Below, piece after piece: positions 35,326-44,783 of a DNA stretch of 64,000 nt. A program made the translations under genes and the position numbers. The number at the start of each line of letters is the position of its first letter. The first letter of the stretch is position 1. Under the pieces are notes generated by a model that worked only from the letters and a program-made list of their open reading frames with translations, was not told the origin of the DNA and searched no databases. Origin of the DNA: Paenibacillus durus ATCC 35681 (GTDB taxonomy: Bacteria > Bacillota > Bacilli > Paenibacillales > Paenibacillaceae); the NCBI RefSeq assembly GCF_000993825.1, contig NZ_CP011114.1:682001-746000 (forward strand). The letters are read 5' to 3'.

Positions 35326-37128
35326 ATGCGAAACGGTATAACGGGCTGGTTCGGGAGACTGCCGATCCGCCGAAAGATCGTCCTTATCTTTTTGCCGCTG
35401 ATCATCTTTCCGCTGCTGGCGCTTGGTCTGCTGTCCGGCGAAATGTTCAGCCGCTCGGTCATTGAGAAGACGAAGAACAATGTCAGGGACGAGTCCCGGC
35501 TTATTCTCTCACAGATGGATTCTATCGTGAAAAATACGGAGAGCAGCGCCAATATCATGACGACCGATATCATCCGTCTGTATGGTGAACGCTCGGCTTC
35601 GCCCGAGGCGATTGAAGAGGAGAGGTTCAGTAATCTGATGGAGAGCCGTCTTTCGATTGACCTGGTGCTGTTTCCCGATGCGGACTCGGCCGTATTCGTT
35701 GATGTGAACGGAAGGGTGTACTCGTCCTATCCTCCCCAGGTGAGCCGGGATAAGAAGGTATTACACAGCGGCCTGCCGGAAAAAGTTAAAGCGATGGGCA
35801 GCTACGGCGTGGGCCGCTGGCTGCCGGTGGAACGGCGGGATTATATGGTCAGCGACCCCGCTGTTCCGGTACTGACACTGGGAAAGATCGTATTCAACCT
35901 GGATACCGGCAGCCAGTTGGGTACGCTGTTTGTCAATGTCAGGGAGACGACCTTCGCTTCGATTCTGCAGGTGATGGGCGAGAGCTCGTCCTCCAAGCAG
36001 TATTATATTGTGGACGGCGCTGGCCGAATCGTTGCGTCGCCGAATGAACAGCTTCTGCTGACGCCGTTCGCGGCAAACGTATCCCCCGGTCTTCTGGAGC
36101 GTGAAACCCCGGTATCCGACATTGTCGGCTCGGGAGAAGGGAACAAATTGGCAACGGTTACCGCTTATGACAGGTTGAACTGGAAGCTGGTGAACATGGT
36201 TTCGCTGCAAACGCTTAACGGCGATATCCGCCGGAACTTTGTCCTGACTTTTGCATTTGGCGCCTTATGCCTGCTGCTGTCGCTGCTGCTTGCGGGGAAG
36301 CTGTCCCAGATCATTGTGAGCCCCTTGCTCCAGGTAACAAAGGCGATGCGGAAGGTGAAGGATGGCGACCTGAATGTCACCTCGCCGGTGACGACGGAAG
36401 ACGAAACCGGTCTAATCGCCTCGGTCTTTAATTCAATGGTGCAGCAGATTAAGGAATTGCTTAATACGATAACCGAGGAACAGGGCCGTAAGCGGGAGTA
36501 TGAGCTGGCCCTGATTCACGCGCAGATCAAGCCCCATTTTTTATATAATACGCTCGATACGATTTATGTTCTTAACGATTTGGGGCTAAGCGAGGAGGCC
36601 CGGGATACGACTAAGGCGCTGGCCGACTTCTACCGGGTGGTGCTGAGCAAGGGCAGTGAATTGATTCCTCTTGCCGGCGAAATCGGCAATGTTCGGGATT
36701 ACCTGAACATCATGCAGATTCGTAATCCCGACGTGCTGCGCTATGAAATCGATATTCCGCAGGAGCTTACGGGTGTGATGGTGCCCAAGCTGTCGCTTCA
36801 GCCTCTGGTGGAGAACGCCATTTATCATGGTCTAAAAACCAAGGGCAGCCAGGGTTTGATTGTTATCCGGGCAAGGAAGGACGGCAGCGATGCGGTGATT
36901 TCTGTTGAAGATAACGGGGTCGGGATGCCGCCGGAGCAGGTGCAGCGGATTACGCAGTTTGCCTCCGGGAACGGCAGGCCCGCATCTATTGGAATATACA
37001 GCGTCTATGAGCGTATTAAGCTCTATTTTGGCGAGCCGTACGGGCTGACGGTCCGCAGCAAGCCGGGAGAAGGGACGGTAATGGAAATGAAGGTACCCGG
37101 AAAGGAAAGGAGGGCAGGCTATGTATAA
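35326..37128 (+). CDS. YesM-type sensor histidine kinase
   Basis: The 600-residue membrane kinase has a first membrane segment at about 17-40, an extracellular sensor domain to about 300, a second segment near 305-325 and a HAMP domain (about 325-380). The His-kinase region has HAQIKPHFLYNTLDTIY with the phosphorylated histidine, and the ATPase domain has ENAIYHGLK, VEDNGVGMP and IGIYSVYERIKLYFG. This is the HisKA_7TM-free His_kinase (YesM) type. AGGAGGGGGAG sets ATG 35326. It overlaps the response regulator gene by eight bases and probably senses a sugar taken up by the adjacent importer. Confidence 0.93.
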   Translation: MRNGITGWFGRLPIRRKIVLIFLPLIIFPLLALGLLSGEMFSRSVIEKTKNNVRDESRLILSQMDSIVKNTESSANIMTTDIIRLYGERSASPEAIEEERFSNLMESRLSIDLVLFPDADSAVFVDVNGRVYSSYPPQVSRDKKVLHSGLPEKVKAMGSYGVGRWLPVERRDYMVSDPAVPVLTLGKIVFNLDTGSQLGTLFVNVRETTFASILQVMGESSSSKQYYIVDGAGRIVASPNEQLLLTPFAANVSPGLLERETPVSDIVGSGEGNKLATVTAYDRLNWKLVNMVSLQTLNGDIRRNFVLTFAFGALCLLLSLLLAGKLSQIIVSPLLQVTKAMRKVKDGDLNVTSPVTTEDETGLIASVFNSMVQQIKELLNTITEEQGRKREYELALIHAQIKPHFLYNTLDTIYVLNDLGLSEEARDTTKALADFYRVVLSKGSELIPLAGEIGNVRDYLNIMQIRNPDVLRYEIDIPQELTGVMVPKLSLQPLVENAIYHGLKTKGSQGLIVIRARKDGSDAVISVEDNGVGMPPEQVQRITQFASGNGRPASIGIYSVYERIKLYFGEPYGLTVRSKPGEGTVMEMKVPGKERRAGYV

Positions 37129-38317
37129 AGTGATGATAGCCGACGATGAGCCGCTGTTCCGTTATTATATGCGCAGCAAGCTGGACTGGAGCGGACATGG
37201 CTTTACGATCTGCTGCGAAGCCGCCAACGGCCGGGAAGCGCTGGAGGAGGCGAAACGGTATGTGCCCGATTTGGCGCTGATCGACATCAGCATGCCTTAT
37301 ATGAACGGTCTGGAGCTGGCCGAGAAGCTGAAGGTGAATGTGCCCGGACTGCTGATCGTGTTCGTAACCGGCCATAACGAATTTGAATATGCCCAGAAGG
37401 CGGTTCGGCTGGGCGTCCACGATTATTTGCTCAAGCCGTTCGACCAGCGGGAGTTCACCGTCATGATGGAAAAAGTAAGAGCAACCTTGCGCCTTCGCGA
37501 GGAAGCCGCCCTGCTGAAGCGTGAAGCCGGCGGGAAAGAGGGGACTTGGCGCACCATTATGGAGCAAGCGGCGCAAAAGGCCCAGGCGCTCTTCAATGAA
37601 TCCTCATTGCTTTCCGAGCAAGGAGCGCCGCTAGTAAGGCATGAGCTTCATCCGGGAATCCATGAAACGCTGCTGATGGCGCTGAAGATGCGGGATCATG
37701 AGGCCGCCATGGACGAAATCAGCCGGACAATCGCTCAGTTTCGGCTTCGGCGTACCGGAGACCGATTTGCTTTTACCGTTCTCATGAGCTATGTCTCGCT
37801 GTGTCTGTCCTATGCCGGCGAAATAGGAATGAACCCGGAGAGCCTGTGGAAGCCGGCGGCTTCACCGGAGCAGCGTCTTCGGGAAATGGCCTCGTGGGAG
37901 GAGGCAGAGGATTGGATTGCCGGGTTGTACCGTAAAGTGATTGAGTACAGGCCGGACGCCCGTCCGTCCAAATCGTACAATCTATTTCTGGCCGCCAAAG
38001 ATTATATTCACACGCACTATTCCGATCCGGAGCTGTCGGTGGATCAGGTTGCAAGCGGCATGTATGTCGATTCCAGCTATTTGCGCAAGGTGTTCCGCAA
38101 GGAAGGAGCCATTGCCGTCCTCGATTACATCACCTATATACGGATGAAGCAGGCCAAAGAGCTGTTGGCCGATGGCAACGTCAAGCTGGCGGAAATCGCT
38201 GAAAGGGTGGGCTACGCCGACCCGAATTATTTCAGCAAAAGCTTTAAAAAGCATTACGGCATGCCGCCGTCGGAATTCGAGCAGCGGGAAATCCGCATCC
38301 GGCAGACTGGAAAATAG
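37121..38317 (+). CDS. YesN-type response regulator with AraC DNA-binding domain
   Basis: The 398-residue regulator has a receiver domain (1-120) with acidic D8 and D9, the phosphoacceptor D55 in LIDIS and the lysine in LLKPF near 104. The C-terminal AraC double HTH lies at about 290-390, including LSVDQVASGMYVDSSYLRKVF and LAEIAERVGYADPNYFSKSF. It is the partner of the kinase just upstream and likely activates the sugar importer operon that begins 265 bases downstream. A terminator separates the two units. Confidence 0.94.
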   Translation: MYKVMIADDEPLFRYYMRSKLDWSGHGFTICCEAANGREALEEAKRYVPDLALIDISMPYMNGLELAEKLKVNVPGLLIVFVTGHNEFEYAQKAVRLGVHDYLLKPFDQREFTVMMEKVRATLRLREEAALLKREAGGKEGTWRTIMEQAAQKAQALFNESSLLSEQGAPLVRHELHPGIHETLLMALKMRDHEAAMDEISRTIAQFRLRRTGDRFAFTVLMSYVSLCLSYAGEIGMNPESLWKPAASPEQRLREMASWEEAEDWIAGLYRKVIEYRPDARPSKSYNLFLAAKDYIHTHYSDPELSVDQVASGMYVDSSYLRKVFRKEGAIAVLDYITYIRMKQAKELLADGNVKLAEIAERVGYADPNYFSKSFKKHYGMPPSEFEQREIRIRQTGK

Positions 38318-38337
38318 GAGTCTAAAAGCGATCATGG

Positions 38338-38362
38338 AGCGGTCCGGACAGGACCGCTTTTT
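38338..38362 (+). terminator. Terminator after the response regulator
   Basis: An 8-bp stem (38338-38345 with 38351-38358) with a five-base loop is followed by T residues. Confidence 0.88.
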
Positions 38363-38437
38363 ACGATTTTGGACGGGATGATCGCATCCAATGCTCCGAA
38401 GCATTCCGGACATTTAAGCGGCCGATTTGTCCCGGAT

Positions 38438-38523
38438 ATTACCGATTATGCCCGGTTTAACCCTTATCGGTAATGCCGGGCTTCACTATAATAAGAGACA
38501 TCAACCAACTGGAAGCGCTAACA
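38438..38523 (+). promoter_or_regulatory. Control region of the sugar importer: inverted repeats, -10 box and cre site
   Basis: ATTACCGAT (38438-38446) and ATCGGTAAT (38466-38474) form an inverted repeat, interleaved with GCCCGG (38450-38455) and CCGGGC (38476-38481). A consensus TATAAT lies at 38487-38492 with only a weak -35, as expected for an activated promoter. TGGAAGCGCTAACA (38510-38523) matches the CcpA cre consensus except at one position and lies just after the likely start, a position for repression by glucose. Confidence 0.65.
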
Positions 38524-38582
38524 AAAAGCGATTTCAGAAAGAAGATGGATTTTGACCAGGAAGAAAAGAAGGGGGATTCAAT

Positions 38583-39908
38583 ATGAAACGGAAATATATG
38601 AAAGCGCTTAGTGTGCTTGCTGCTCTGTCCCTGACGATCTCGCTGACGGCTTGCGGAGGGAAGAATTCGGACAATTCAGCCTCCTCAGGGAACAGCGGCG
38701 GGGCAAGCGACGGAACGAAGAAAATTCAAATCAAGGTGTATGCGCAGCATTTTGACGAAGATACCGCCAAGCCTTTTGACTATGCAGTGGAAGAGCTGAA
38801 GAAAGAAATGCCGAATGTGGAAATTGTGCTGGATGAAGCGGTGCAGGACGGTTATCAAAAATTGAAAACGTATGCTGCAACCGGTAACATGCCGGATATT
38901 TACGAGACGGACTGGACGACGCTCCAAACCTTTGCCAAGTCCAAGAACGTGGAGCTGCTCGACAGTTATCCGGAAACCGCTGATTTCAAATCCAAGCTGA
39001 ACACGGGTCTCGAATCCCGGCTGACCGCTCCGGACGGACATGTCTACGCTTTCCCTTATACGGGAATTGAGTTCCAGCTCATCTACTACAATAAGGATAT
39101 CTTCCAAAAGGCCGGTATTCAGACGCCAATCAAAACAATTGATCAACTGGCCGACGCCGCCAAGAAGCTTTCCGCCGCAGGTTACACGCCAATGGCCATA
39201 TTCGCCAAGGAAAAATGGATTACAACCGCCTTCTACGCCGGATTGGTAACACGGGAAGACGCTAAAGGCTTTGGCGATCTGGAAGCGGGCAAACCGGCCG
39301 CGCTGCCTACGGCGTTTGTAACGGCCGCCGAGCAGATGAAGAAGCTGCAGGAAGGGGGCCTGTTCGACGCCAACGCCACCAACACCAACTATGACCAGGC
39401 TTCGTCCCAATTCTATTCGGGCAAAGCGGCCATGTTCGTCAACGGGCAATGGGAGATTTACAGCAGCACAGAGAAACTGGGCGACAAGGTAGACTGGATG
39501 TACTGGCCGGCCAAGGATGAGGCGACATACGACAGCAGCAAAGGCTTTATCAACGGTGCGGGCTCACCCGGCGGATTCTCGGTATCTCCAAGCAGCAAGA
39601 ACAAGGAAACCGCCGTTAAAGTGGCAAGCTTCCTTGCGCAAAAATACAGCGAATACAAGTATTCCGTACTGGGTAGCCCGATCGTATCCGTCAAAGTCGA
39701 TAAGCCGATGACCGGCGAAGTGCCGCCTATGATGAAGCGGATTGCGGATGAGGTTCTGCCGAACGTGAAGAGCTACGCCACAGCGGTTAGCAATGTGCAG
39801 ATCAAAAATGTGATCGATGACAATACCCAGAACATGCTGGTCAGCGGCTTTACGGTGAAGCAATTCACAGATAATGTTAACCGCATTTTGGCCAAGGAGA
39901 ATAAATAA
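38583..39908 (+). CDS. Sugar ABC transporter substrate-binding lipoprotein
   Basis: The 441-residue product is a CUT1-type solute-binding protein. Lipobox LTAC gives a lipidated cysteine at 24, followed by a Ser/Gly-rich linker. Conserved segments include TGNMPDIYETDW, YYNKDIFQKAGI, AAMFVNGQWEIYS and GSPGGFSVSP. The AAGGGGG-containing site lies before ATG 38583. It is expressed from the controlled promoter above and feeds the two permeases downstream. The presence of a galactokinase-like gene suggests a galactose-containing ligand; this is inference. Confidence 0.92.
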   Translation: MKRKYMKALSVLAALSLTISLTACGGKNSDNSASSGNSGGASDGTKKIQIKVYAQHFDEDTAKPFDYAVEELKKEMPNVEIVLDEAVQDGYQKLKTYAATGNMPDIYETDWTTLQTFAKSKNVELLDSYPETADFKSKLNTGLESRLTAPDGHVYAFPYTGIEFQLIYYNKDIFQKAGIQTPIKTIDQLADAAKKLSAAGYTPMAIFAKEKWITTAFYAGLVTREDAKGFGDLEAGKPAALPTAFVTAAEQMKKLQEGGLFDANATNTNYDQASSQFYSGKAAMFVNGQWEIYSSTEKLGDKVDWMYWPAKDEATYDSSKGFINGAGSPGGFSVSPSSKNKETAVKVASFLAQKYSEYKYSVLGSPIVSVKVDKPMTGEVPPMMKRIADEVLPNVKSYATAVSNVQIKNVIDDNTQNMLVSGFTVKQFTDNVNRILAKENK

Positions 39909-39933
39909 CGGGGCTTAAGAAAAGTCTGTGCGG

Positions 39934-39972
39934 AGCAGCCTCTTAGCTTCCCTGGGGGGAAACGGGGCTGCT
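39934..39972 (+). terminator. Intercistronic hairpin after the binding-protein gene
   Basis: AGCAGCC (39934-39940) pairs with GGCTGCT (39966-39972), with a nested TTCCC/GGGAA stem. The T tract is short, so partial termination or mRNA processing that favours the binding protein is likely. Confidence 0.55.
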
Positions 39973-40002
39973 TTCGTAAGAAAAGGAGTGGAATCATACT
40001 GC

Positions 40003-40878
40003 ATGAACAGATATTTAAGTAATAAAAAAGCGATTGCGCTGTTTTTGCTTCCGGCCCTGCTTATCTATAGTGTCATCATTATTTATCCGGTGCTTCAGAC
40101 CGTATACCGAAGCTTTTTTAACTGGGACGGGCTGAGTACGGCAACTTGGAATGGGATTTCCAACTATCGGGATCTTCTGGAAGATCCTCTGCTTATTACT
40201 TCTCTGCGCAACGGCCTTCTCTTCGCACTTGTGCTTGCGGTGTTTCAGATCGGACTAGGAACGGTGCTCGCACTAGCTTGTGCCGATCCGCGCATCAAAG
40301 GGCGCAAATTGCTGAAGACGTCTTATTTTATCCCGGTCGTGCTGTCCGTCACCGTTGTCTGCCAATTGTGGATTGCGATGTACGACCCGGCTAACGGGCT
40401 GATCAACCGTCTTTTTAACCTGCTTCATATTCCTTACCAGCAGAACTGGCTTACGTCGCCGACCGTTTCCATTATTGCGATTGCGTTCGTCAATGCCTGG
40501 CAGTTCATGGGATATCAGTTCAGCCTGCTGTACGCGGGCGTCAAGTCCATCCCCGAGCAGTATATGGAAGCGGCTACGATTGACGGCTGCTCCAAATGGA
40601 TGGCGCACCGCAAGGTGACGATTCCGCTGATGAAGGAGACCTACAAGTTCTGTCTGATCGTTGCCATTACCTCCGGGATCGGAGCGTTTGTGCAAATGCT
40701 GATTATGACGAGCGGCGGACCGGGAACGAGCAACTACACGCTGACGTACATGATTTACCGCTATGCCTTTATGGAAAGCAACTATGGCTATGCCTGCGCC
40801 GTTTCTGTCGTGCTGGTCAGCTTGTCCCTCTTGGCAACGGTAATCATTAACAAGACGTTTGACCGGAACGAAGCGTAA
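40003..40878 (+). CDS. Sugar ABC transporter permease, MalF-type
   Basis: The 291-residue permease has about six membrane segments and the ATPase contact loop EAATIDGCSKWMAHRKVTIP. The start at 40003 gives the usual N-terminus, although AAGGAG lies 14 bases upstream, which is rather far. It is cotranscribed with the MalG-type subunit 33 bases downstream. No ATPase is encoded locally. Confidence 0.91.
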   Translation: MNRYLSNKKAIALFLLPALLIYSVIIIYPVLQTVYRSFFNWDGLSTATWNGISNYRDLLEDPLLITSLRNGLLFALVLAVFQIGLGTVLALACADPRIKGRKLLKTSYFIPVVLSVTVVCQLWIAMYDPANGLINRLFNLLHIPYQQNWLTSPTVSIIAIAFVNAWQFMGYQFSLLYAGVKSIPEQYMEAATIDGCSKWMAHRKVTIPLMKETYKFCLIVAITSGIGAFVQMLIMTSGGPGTSNYTLTYMIYRYAFMESNYGYACAVSVVLVSLSLLATVIINKTFDRNEA

Positions 40879-40911
40879 ATAGAGCGCTGACCGGTAAGGA
40901 AGGAGTGCAAT

Positions 40912-41739
40912 ATGAAGAAGCTGAGAGCGGTTCTGATTCAGGCCCCGCTATGGATCTATTTTGTGATTTCCGTCTACCCCCTGGTATGGATGATTTCTTA
41001 TTCGCTTAAAAACAACGACGAGATATTCGTTACCAATCCGTTCGGCTTTCCGACGCATTTCAGAATTGAGAATTATACGGCGGCCTGGTCGCAGTTCAAT
41101 ATTCCGCGCTATTTTATGAACAGCTTTATCGTCTCATCCATTTCCACGCTGCTGATTATTGTGCTGGCCCTGATGTTCTCGTTCGCCATCGCAAGAATGC
41201 GCTGGAAGTTCCGCGAGAGTGTCAGATTGTATATGACGATCGGCATGTTCATGCCGCTTCAGGTCATCATGATTCCACTTGCCATTCTGGTTCGTGATTT
41301 CCATTTGACGAATACCTACGGCGCGCTGATCGTTCCCTATGTCGCCATCGGTCTGCCCTTCTCTTGCCTGATATTCTACGGCTTCATGAAAGGCATCCCC
41401 GGCGAGCTGGAGGAATCGGCCTGCATGGACGGAGCGAATATTTACCGGATGTTTATCCAGATTATCGTGCCTGTCGTAACTCCTGCCATCGCAACCGTTG
41501 CCATTTTCCAATTCTTAAGCAACTGGAACGAATTTATGCTCGCCTATATTCTGATTTCCGACGAAGCGATGAAGACGCTCCCGCTCGGTCTGCTCTTCTT
41601 CCAGGGGCAATACAGCACCGATTGGGGCGGCATGGGCGCGGTCATGACGATTGCGAGCTTGCCGATGGTCATCATCTATTTGTTCTTCAGCGAACAAGTG
41701 GAGAATGCGATGACGGTTGGTTCGGCTGTAAAAGGATGA
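40912..41739 (+). CDS. Sugar ABC transporter permease, MalG-type
   Basis: The 275-residue permease has about six membrane segments and the loop ESACMDGANIYRMFIQIIVP for ATPase contact; it ends with the family-type ENAMTVGSAVKG. AAGGAAGGAG precedes the ATG. It completes the channel with the MalF-type subunit. The galactokinase-like gene follows after 35 bases. Confidence 0.92.
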   Translation: MKKLRAVLIQAPLWIYFVISVYPLVWMISYSLKNNDEIFVTNPFGFPTHFRIENYTAAWSQFNIPRYFMNSFIVSSISTLLIIVLALMFSFAIARMRWKFRESVRLYMTIGMFMPLQVIMIPLAILVRDFHLTNTYGALIVPYVAIGLPFSCLIFYGFMKGIPGELEESACMDGANIYRMFIQIIVPVVTPAIATVAIFQFLSNWNEFMLAYILISDEAMKTLPLGLLFFQGQYSTDWGGMGAVMTIASLPMVIIYLFFSEQVENAMTVGSAVKG

Positions 41740-41774
41740 TTTGTCATAATAATCAATAATGGAGGAATGGCAAA

Positions 41775-43067
41775 ATGCCATCTATAGCGGATACATTTCA
41801 GTTACTTAATTCGGAGATGTTCAAGGAAAGATTAATAGACCTTTATGGAGAGAGCCAAGAGGCCCTCTCCTCTCAAATCGACAGATACACTTCTCTGGTT
41901 AACGAGTATACCCAAAGATTTGATGGAGCCGATGTTTATCTGTTTAGTTCGCCTGGCCGCAGTGAAATCAGCGGAAATCATACCGATCACAATTTGGGCA
42001 AAGTTATAGCGGCGAGCATAAATATGGACTGTATAGGCGTTGCAGAGAAGAATACAGAAAATAAAATCTGCATAAAAAGCATAACTTACAGCGAAGATTT
42101 TACGATTGATCTTACCCGGAGAGAAGATATTAAGAATGCTTCCGGCACCTACTCGATTGTAAGAGGCATACTCGACGGCTTTGAAAAGTACGGTTACAGC
42201 ATTGGCGGGTTCAATGTTTGCATAACTAGTGATGTTATTAGCGCTGCTGGCGTCAGTTCTTCGGCATCTTTTGAAATGTTGATCTGTTCGATTCTTAATT
42301 TTTTCTATAACCATAACGAAATGGATATTATTACATGTGCCAAGATAGGCCAATATGCTGAAAATACGAAATGGAATAAACAGTCGGGCCTGCTGGATCA
42401 AATCGCTTGCGGGTATGGCGGCCTGATTACAATTGATTTTAAAGACGGCCAATCTCCGGTTATCCAAACATTGAACTTTGAAGCCATAGACAAAAATTAT
42501 GAGCTGTTAATCATTCCTACGGGAGCAAATCATGCCGATTTAAGTGAAGAGTACTCTTCCATTCCTACTGAAATGAAGGCGGTGGCAGGAAAGCTTGGCG
42601 GAGAGGTTCTCCGTGACTTGAGTATAGACGAGGTGTTGAAGCATTTTGCGGAACTAAGGGAGAGTCCTGGAGATAGGGCGCTTTTGAGAGCGCTGCATTT
42701 TTATGAGGAAAACAGCCGGGTGGATCAACAGGTCGAAGCTTTGAAAAACGATGATGCGGATGAGTTTCTAAGGCTGGTCAATGAATCCGGCAATTCCTCC
42801 TGGAAATGGTTGCAAAATTGCTATTCAAATTCGGCGCCCGAGACACAAGGGGTAACGGTACATCTCGCTCTTACCGAACGGTTCATTAAAAGAATCGGAA
42901 AGGGCGCATGCCGCGTGCATGGAGGTGGATTTGCCGGAGTGATCATGGCATTGCTGCCGAGAGAGTCCACAGCATCCTATACGGAATATATGAACTCATT
43001 TGGTGTGGGTAAAATTTTTAATATTCGTGTACGTAAGTACGGGGCGGTAAATTTAAATCTTCTATAA
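41775..43067 (+). CDS. Galactokinase-like GHMP kinase
   Basis: The 430-residue protein is of galactokinase type. The N-terminal substrate motif reads SSPGRSEISGNHTDHNLG (58-75), a variant of the common GRVNLIGEHTDY. The ATP loop is SAAGVSSSASFE (near 156-167), the catalytic aspartate is in SGLLDQIACGYGG, and the C-terminal motif is CRVHGGGFAGV. It would phosphorylate galactose or a related sugar at C1 using ATP. The gene is more AT-rich than the importer genes before it, although 35 bases separate them. Galactose is the likely substrate, but another hexose is possible. Confidence 0.85.
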   Translation: MPSIADTFQLLNSEMFKERLIDLYGESQEALSSQIDRYTSLVNEYTQRFDGADVYLFSSPGRSEISGNHTDHNLGKVIAASINMDCIGVAEKNTENKICIKSITYSEDFTIDLTRREDIKNASGTYSIVRGILDGFEKYGYSIGGFNVCITSDVISAAGVSSSASFEMLICSILNFFYNHNEMDIITCAKIGQYAENTKWNKQSGLLDQIACGYGGLITIDFKDGQSPVIQTLNFEAIDKNYELLIIPTGANHADLSEEYSSIPTEMKAVAGKLGGEVLRDLSIDEVLKHFAELRESPGDRALLRALHFYEENSRVDQQVEALKNDDADEFLRLVNESGNSSWKWLQNCYSNSAPETQGVTVHLALTERFIKRIGKGACRVHGGGFAGVIMALLPRESTASYTEYMNSFGVGKIFNIRVRKYGAVNLNLL

Positions 43068-43191
43068 TAAGCTTCATGCGAAATCTTTGCATACACGCCC
43101 TGGTTCAATCCCGCTGTAATGTTATCCATCGTGGTATTATTGGATTACTAACTACGTAATTTTGGAAGACTGGGACTGATGGGGCGTGTAT

Positions 43192-44664
43192 ATGAAAGAT
43201 CCTTTTAAAATGAAAACCTTCGATGTAGAAGAAACAAGCATATTCGATTTACAAGACGCGATGGCACATGGAAAAACGACCTCAAGAGAATTAGTGTTTT
43301 GTTATTTATCCCGTATCGCAAAGTATGATCAGGATGGTCCTCACATTAATTCAGTTATGGAAATCAATCCCGATGCCATATTCATTGCGGAGGCGCTCGA
43401 TTTAGAGCGGCAGCGTAAGGGCAGTAGAGGCCCTCTTCATGGAATTCCGATTCTTGTGAAGGACAATATCGAAACCGGAGACAAGATGCGGACTAGTGCG
43501 GGAGCCTTAGCATTGGCACAGCATGTAAGCACGGAGGATGCTTTTCTGATCCGGCGGTTAAGAGAAAAAGGAGCTGTCATTTTAGGCAAGACTAATATGA
43601 CAGAATGGGCCAACGGCGTTTCCTCCACTATGTGGGCAGGATACAGTTCAAAGGGTGGGCAGGTCACGCACCCTTATGGTGAATTTTTCACAGGCGGGTC
43701 TAGTACTGGGTCGGCGGCTGCGGTTGCGGCGAGTCTCGCAGCGGCGGCGATAGGTACAGAAACCTCTGCTTCCATTCTAAGTCCGGCCGTACAGATGTCT
43801 ATCGTAGGCATCAAGCCGACCGTCGGTTTAATCAGCCGTTCGGGGATCATCCCTTTTTCTTACTCACAAGATACGGCCGGGCCGATGGCAAGAACGGTTT
43901 CGGATGCGGCAATTCTGCTTAACGCATTAGTTGGAAGGGATGAGCAAGATCCGGCAACTTGGCGGGGTGAAAGCTGTCATACCGAGCAGGACTATACCGC
44001 ATTCCTGGACAGAGAGGGATTATACGGAGCGAGAATCGGAGTCTTTTGTGAAGTGCCCGATCATGTGCGAGAATCTGGCGAGTATGATGAGGCGCTATTT
44101 AATCAGGCGGTCTCCGACTTGATTAAAGCAGGAGCCGAAGTGGTGGAACAGATAGATATTCCCTCGTTCCATGGCCCATGGCAGTGGAATAAGATGAATC
44201 TGGAATTCAAACATGGAATAGAGAATTATCTGCAGCGCCTTCCGGCACACATGCCGATCCATTCTTTGTCCGAGCTACTTGAATGGAATAAGGAACATGC
44301 TGAAACAGCTTTAAAATACGGTCAAGATCTTTTGGAATTCCGGGAAAGGCTGACCGCCCCCCTTAAAAATAAAGACTACATTCTTGAATCCATAATGGAT
44401 TTGCATCTTGCTCAGAACGAGGGAATCGATTATGCGATAAAACGTTATCAACTAGATGCGATAATGTTTCCTGCTTATATTGGAGCGGATCTATGCGCCA
44501 GAGCGGGCTATCCGTCCATTGCTATCCCCGCTGGGTATAGAGAGAACGGCAGACCATTTGGGATTACTTTTGCTGGAACAGCATTTAGCGAACCTGCTCT
44601 AATTCGCATAGCATATTCTTTTGAACAAAGAACGAAACATCGCAAAAAGCCTGTATTCAAATAA
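43192..44664 (+). CDS. Amidase signature family hydrolase
   Basis: The 490-residue enzyme has the amidase signature: catalytic lysine K90 in ILVKDNIETG, the serine cluster GGSSTGSAAAVAA (168-180) and the region of the nucleophile serine S194 in IGTETSASIL. The usual text there is DTGGSIR, so the nucleophile loop is divergent. Members hydrolyse carboxylic amides; some are GatA-like, but no gatB or gatC is near. ATG 43192 follows GATGGGG; a GTG at 43186 is the alternative. It stands alone before a terminator. Confidence 0.88.
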   Translation: MKDPFKMKTFDVEETSIFDLQDAMAHGKTTSRELVFCYLSRIAKYDQDGPHINSVMEINPDAIFIAEALDLERQRKGSRGPLHGIPILVKDNIETGDKMRTSAGALALAQHVSTEDAFLIRRLREKGAVILGKTNMTEWANGVSSTMWAGYSSKGGQVTHPYGEFFTGGSSTGSAAAVAASLAAAAIGTETSASILSPAVQMSIVGIKPTVGLISRSGIIPFSYSQDTAGPMARTVSDAAILLNALVGRDEQDPATWRGESCHTEQDYTAFLDREGLYGARIGVFCEVPDHVRESGEYDEALFNQAVSDLIKAGAEVVEQIDIPSFHGPWQWNKMNLEFKHGIENYLQRLPAHMPIHSLSELLEWNKEHAETALKYGQDLLEFRERLTAPLKNKDYILESIMDLHLAQNEGIDYAIKRYQLDAIMFPAYIGADLCARAGYPSIAIPAGYRENGRPFGITFAGTAFSEPALIRIAYSFEQRTKHRKKPVFK

Positions 44665-44727
44665 CGGATTGACTCCGTAACCCTGAAATAGGCCAACCAG
44701 AAGTTTCTGGCTGACCTAAGAATACGA

Positions 44728-44771
44728 AAGAGCGCCCCGCTATGAACATGCCGGGACGCTCTTGTTTTTTT
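44728..44771 (+). terminator. Terminator after the amidase gene
   Basis: A 12-bp stem with one mismatch (44728-44739 with 44752-44763) is followed by a run of T residues. A second imperfect hairpin lies just before it (about 44690-44717). Confidence 0.9.
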
Positions 44772-44783
44772 ATTTTATCTATT

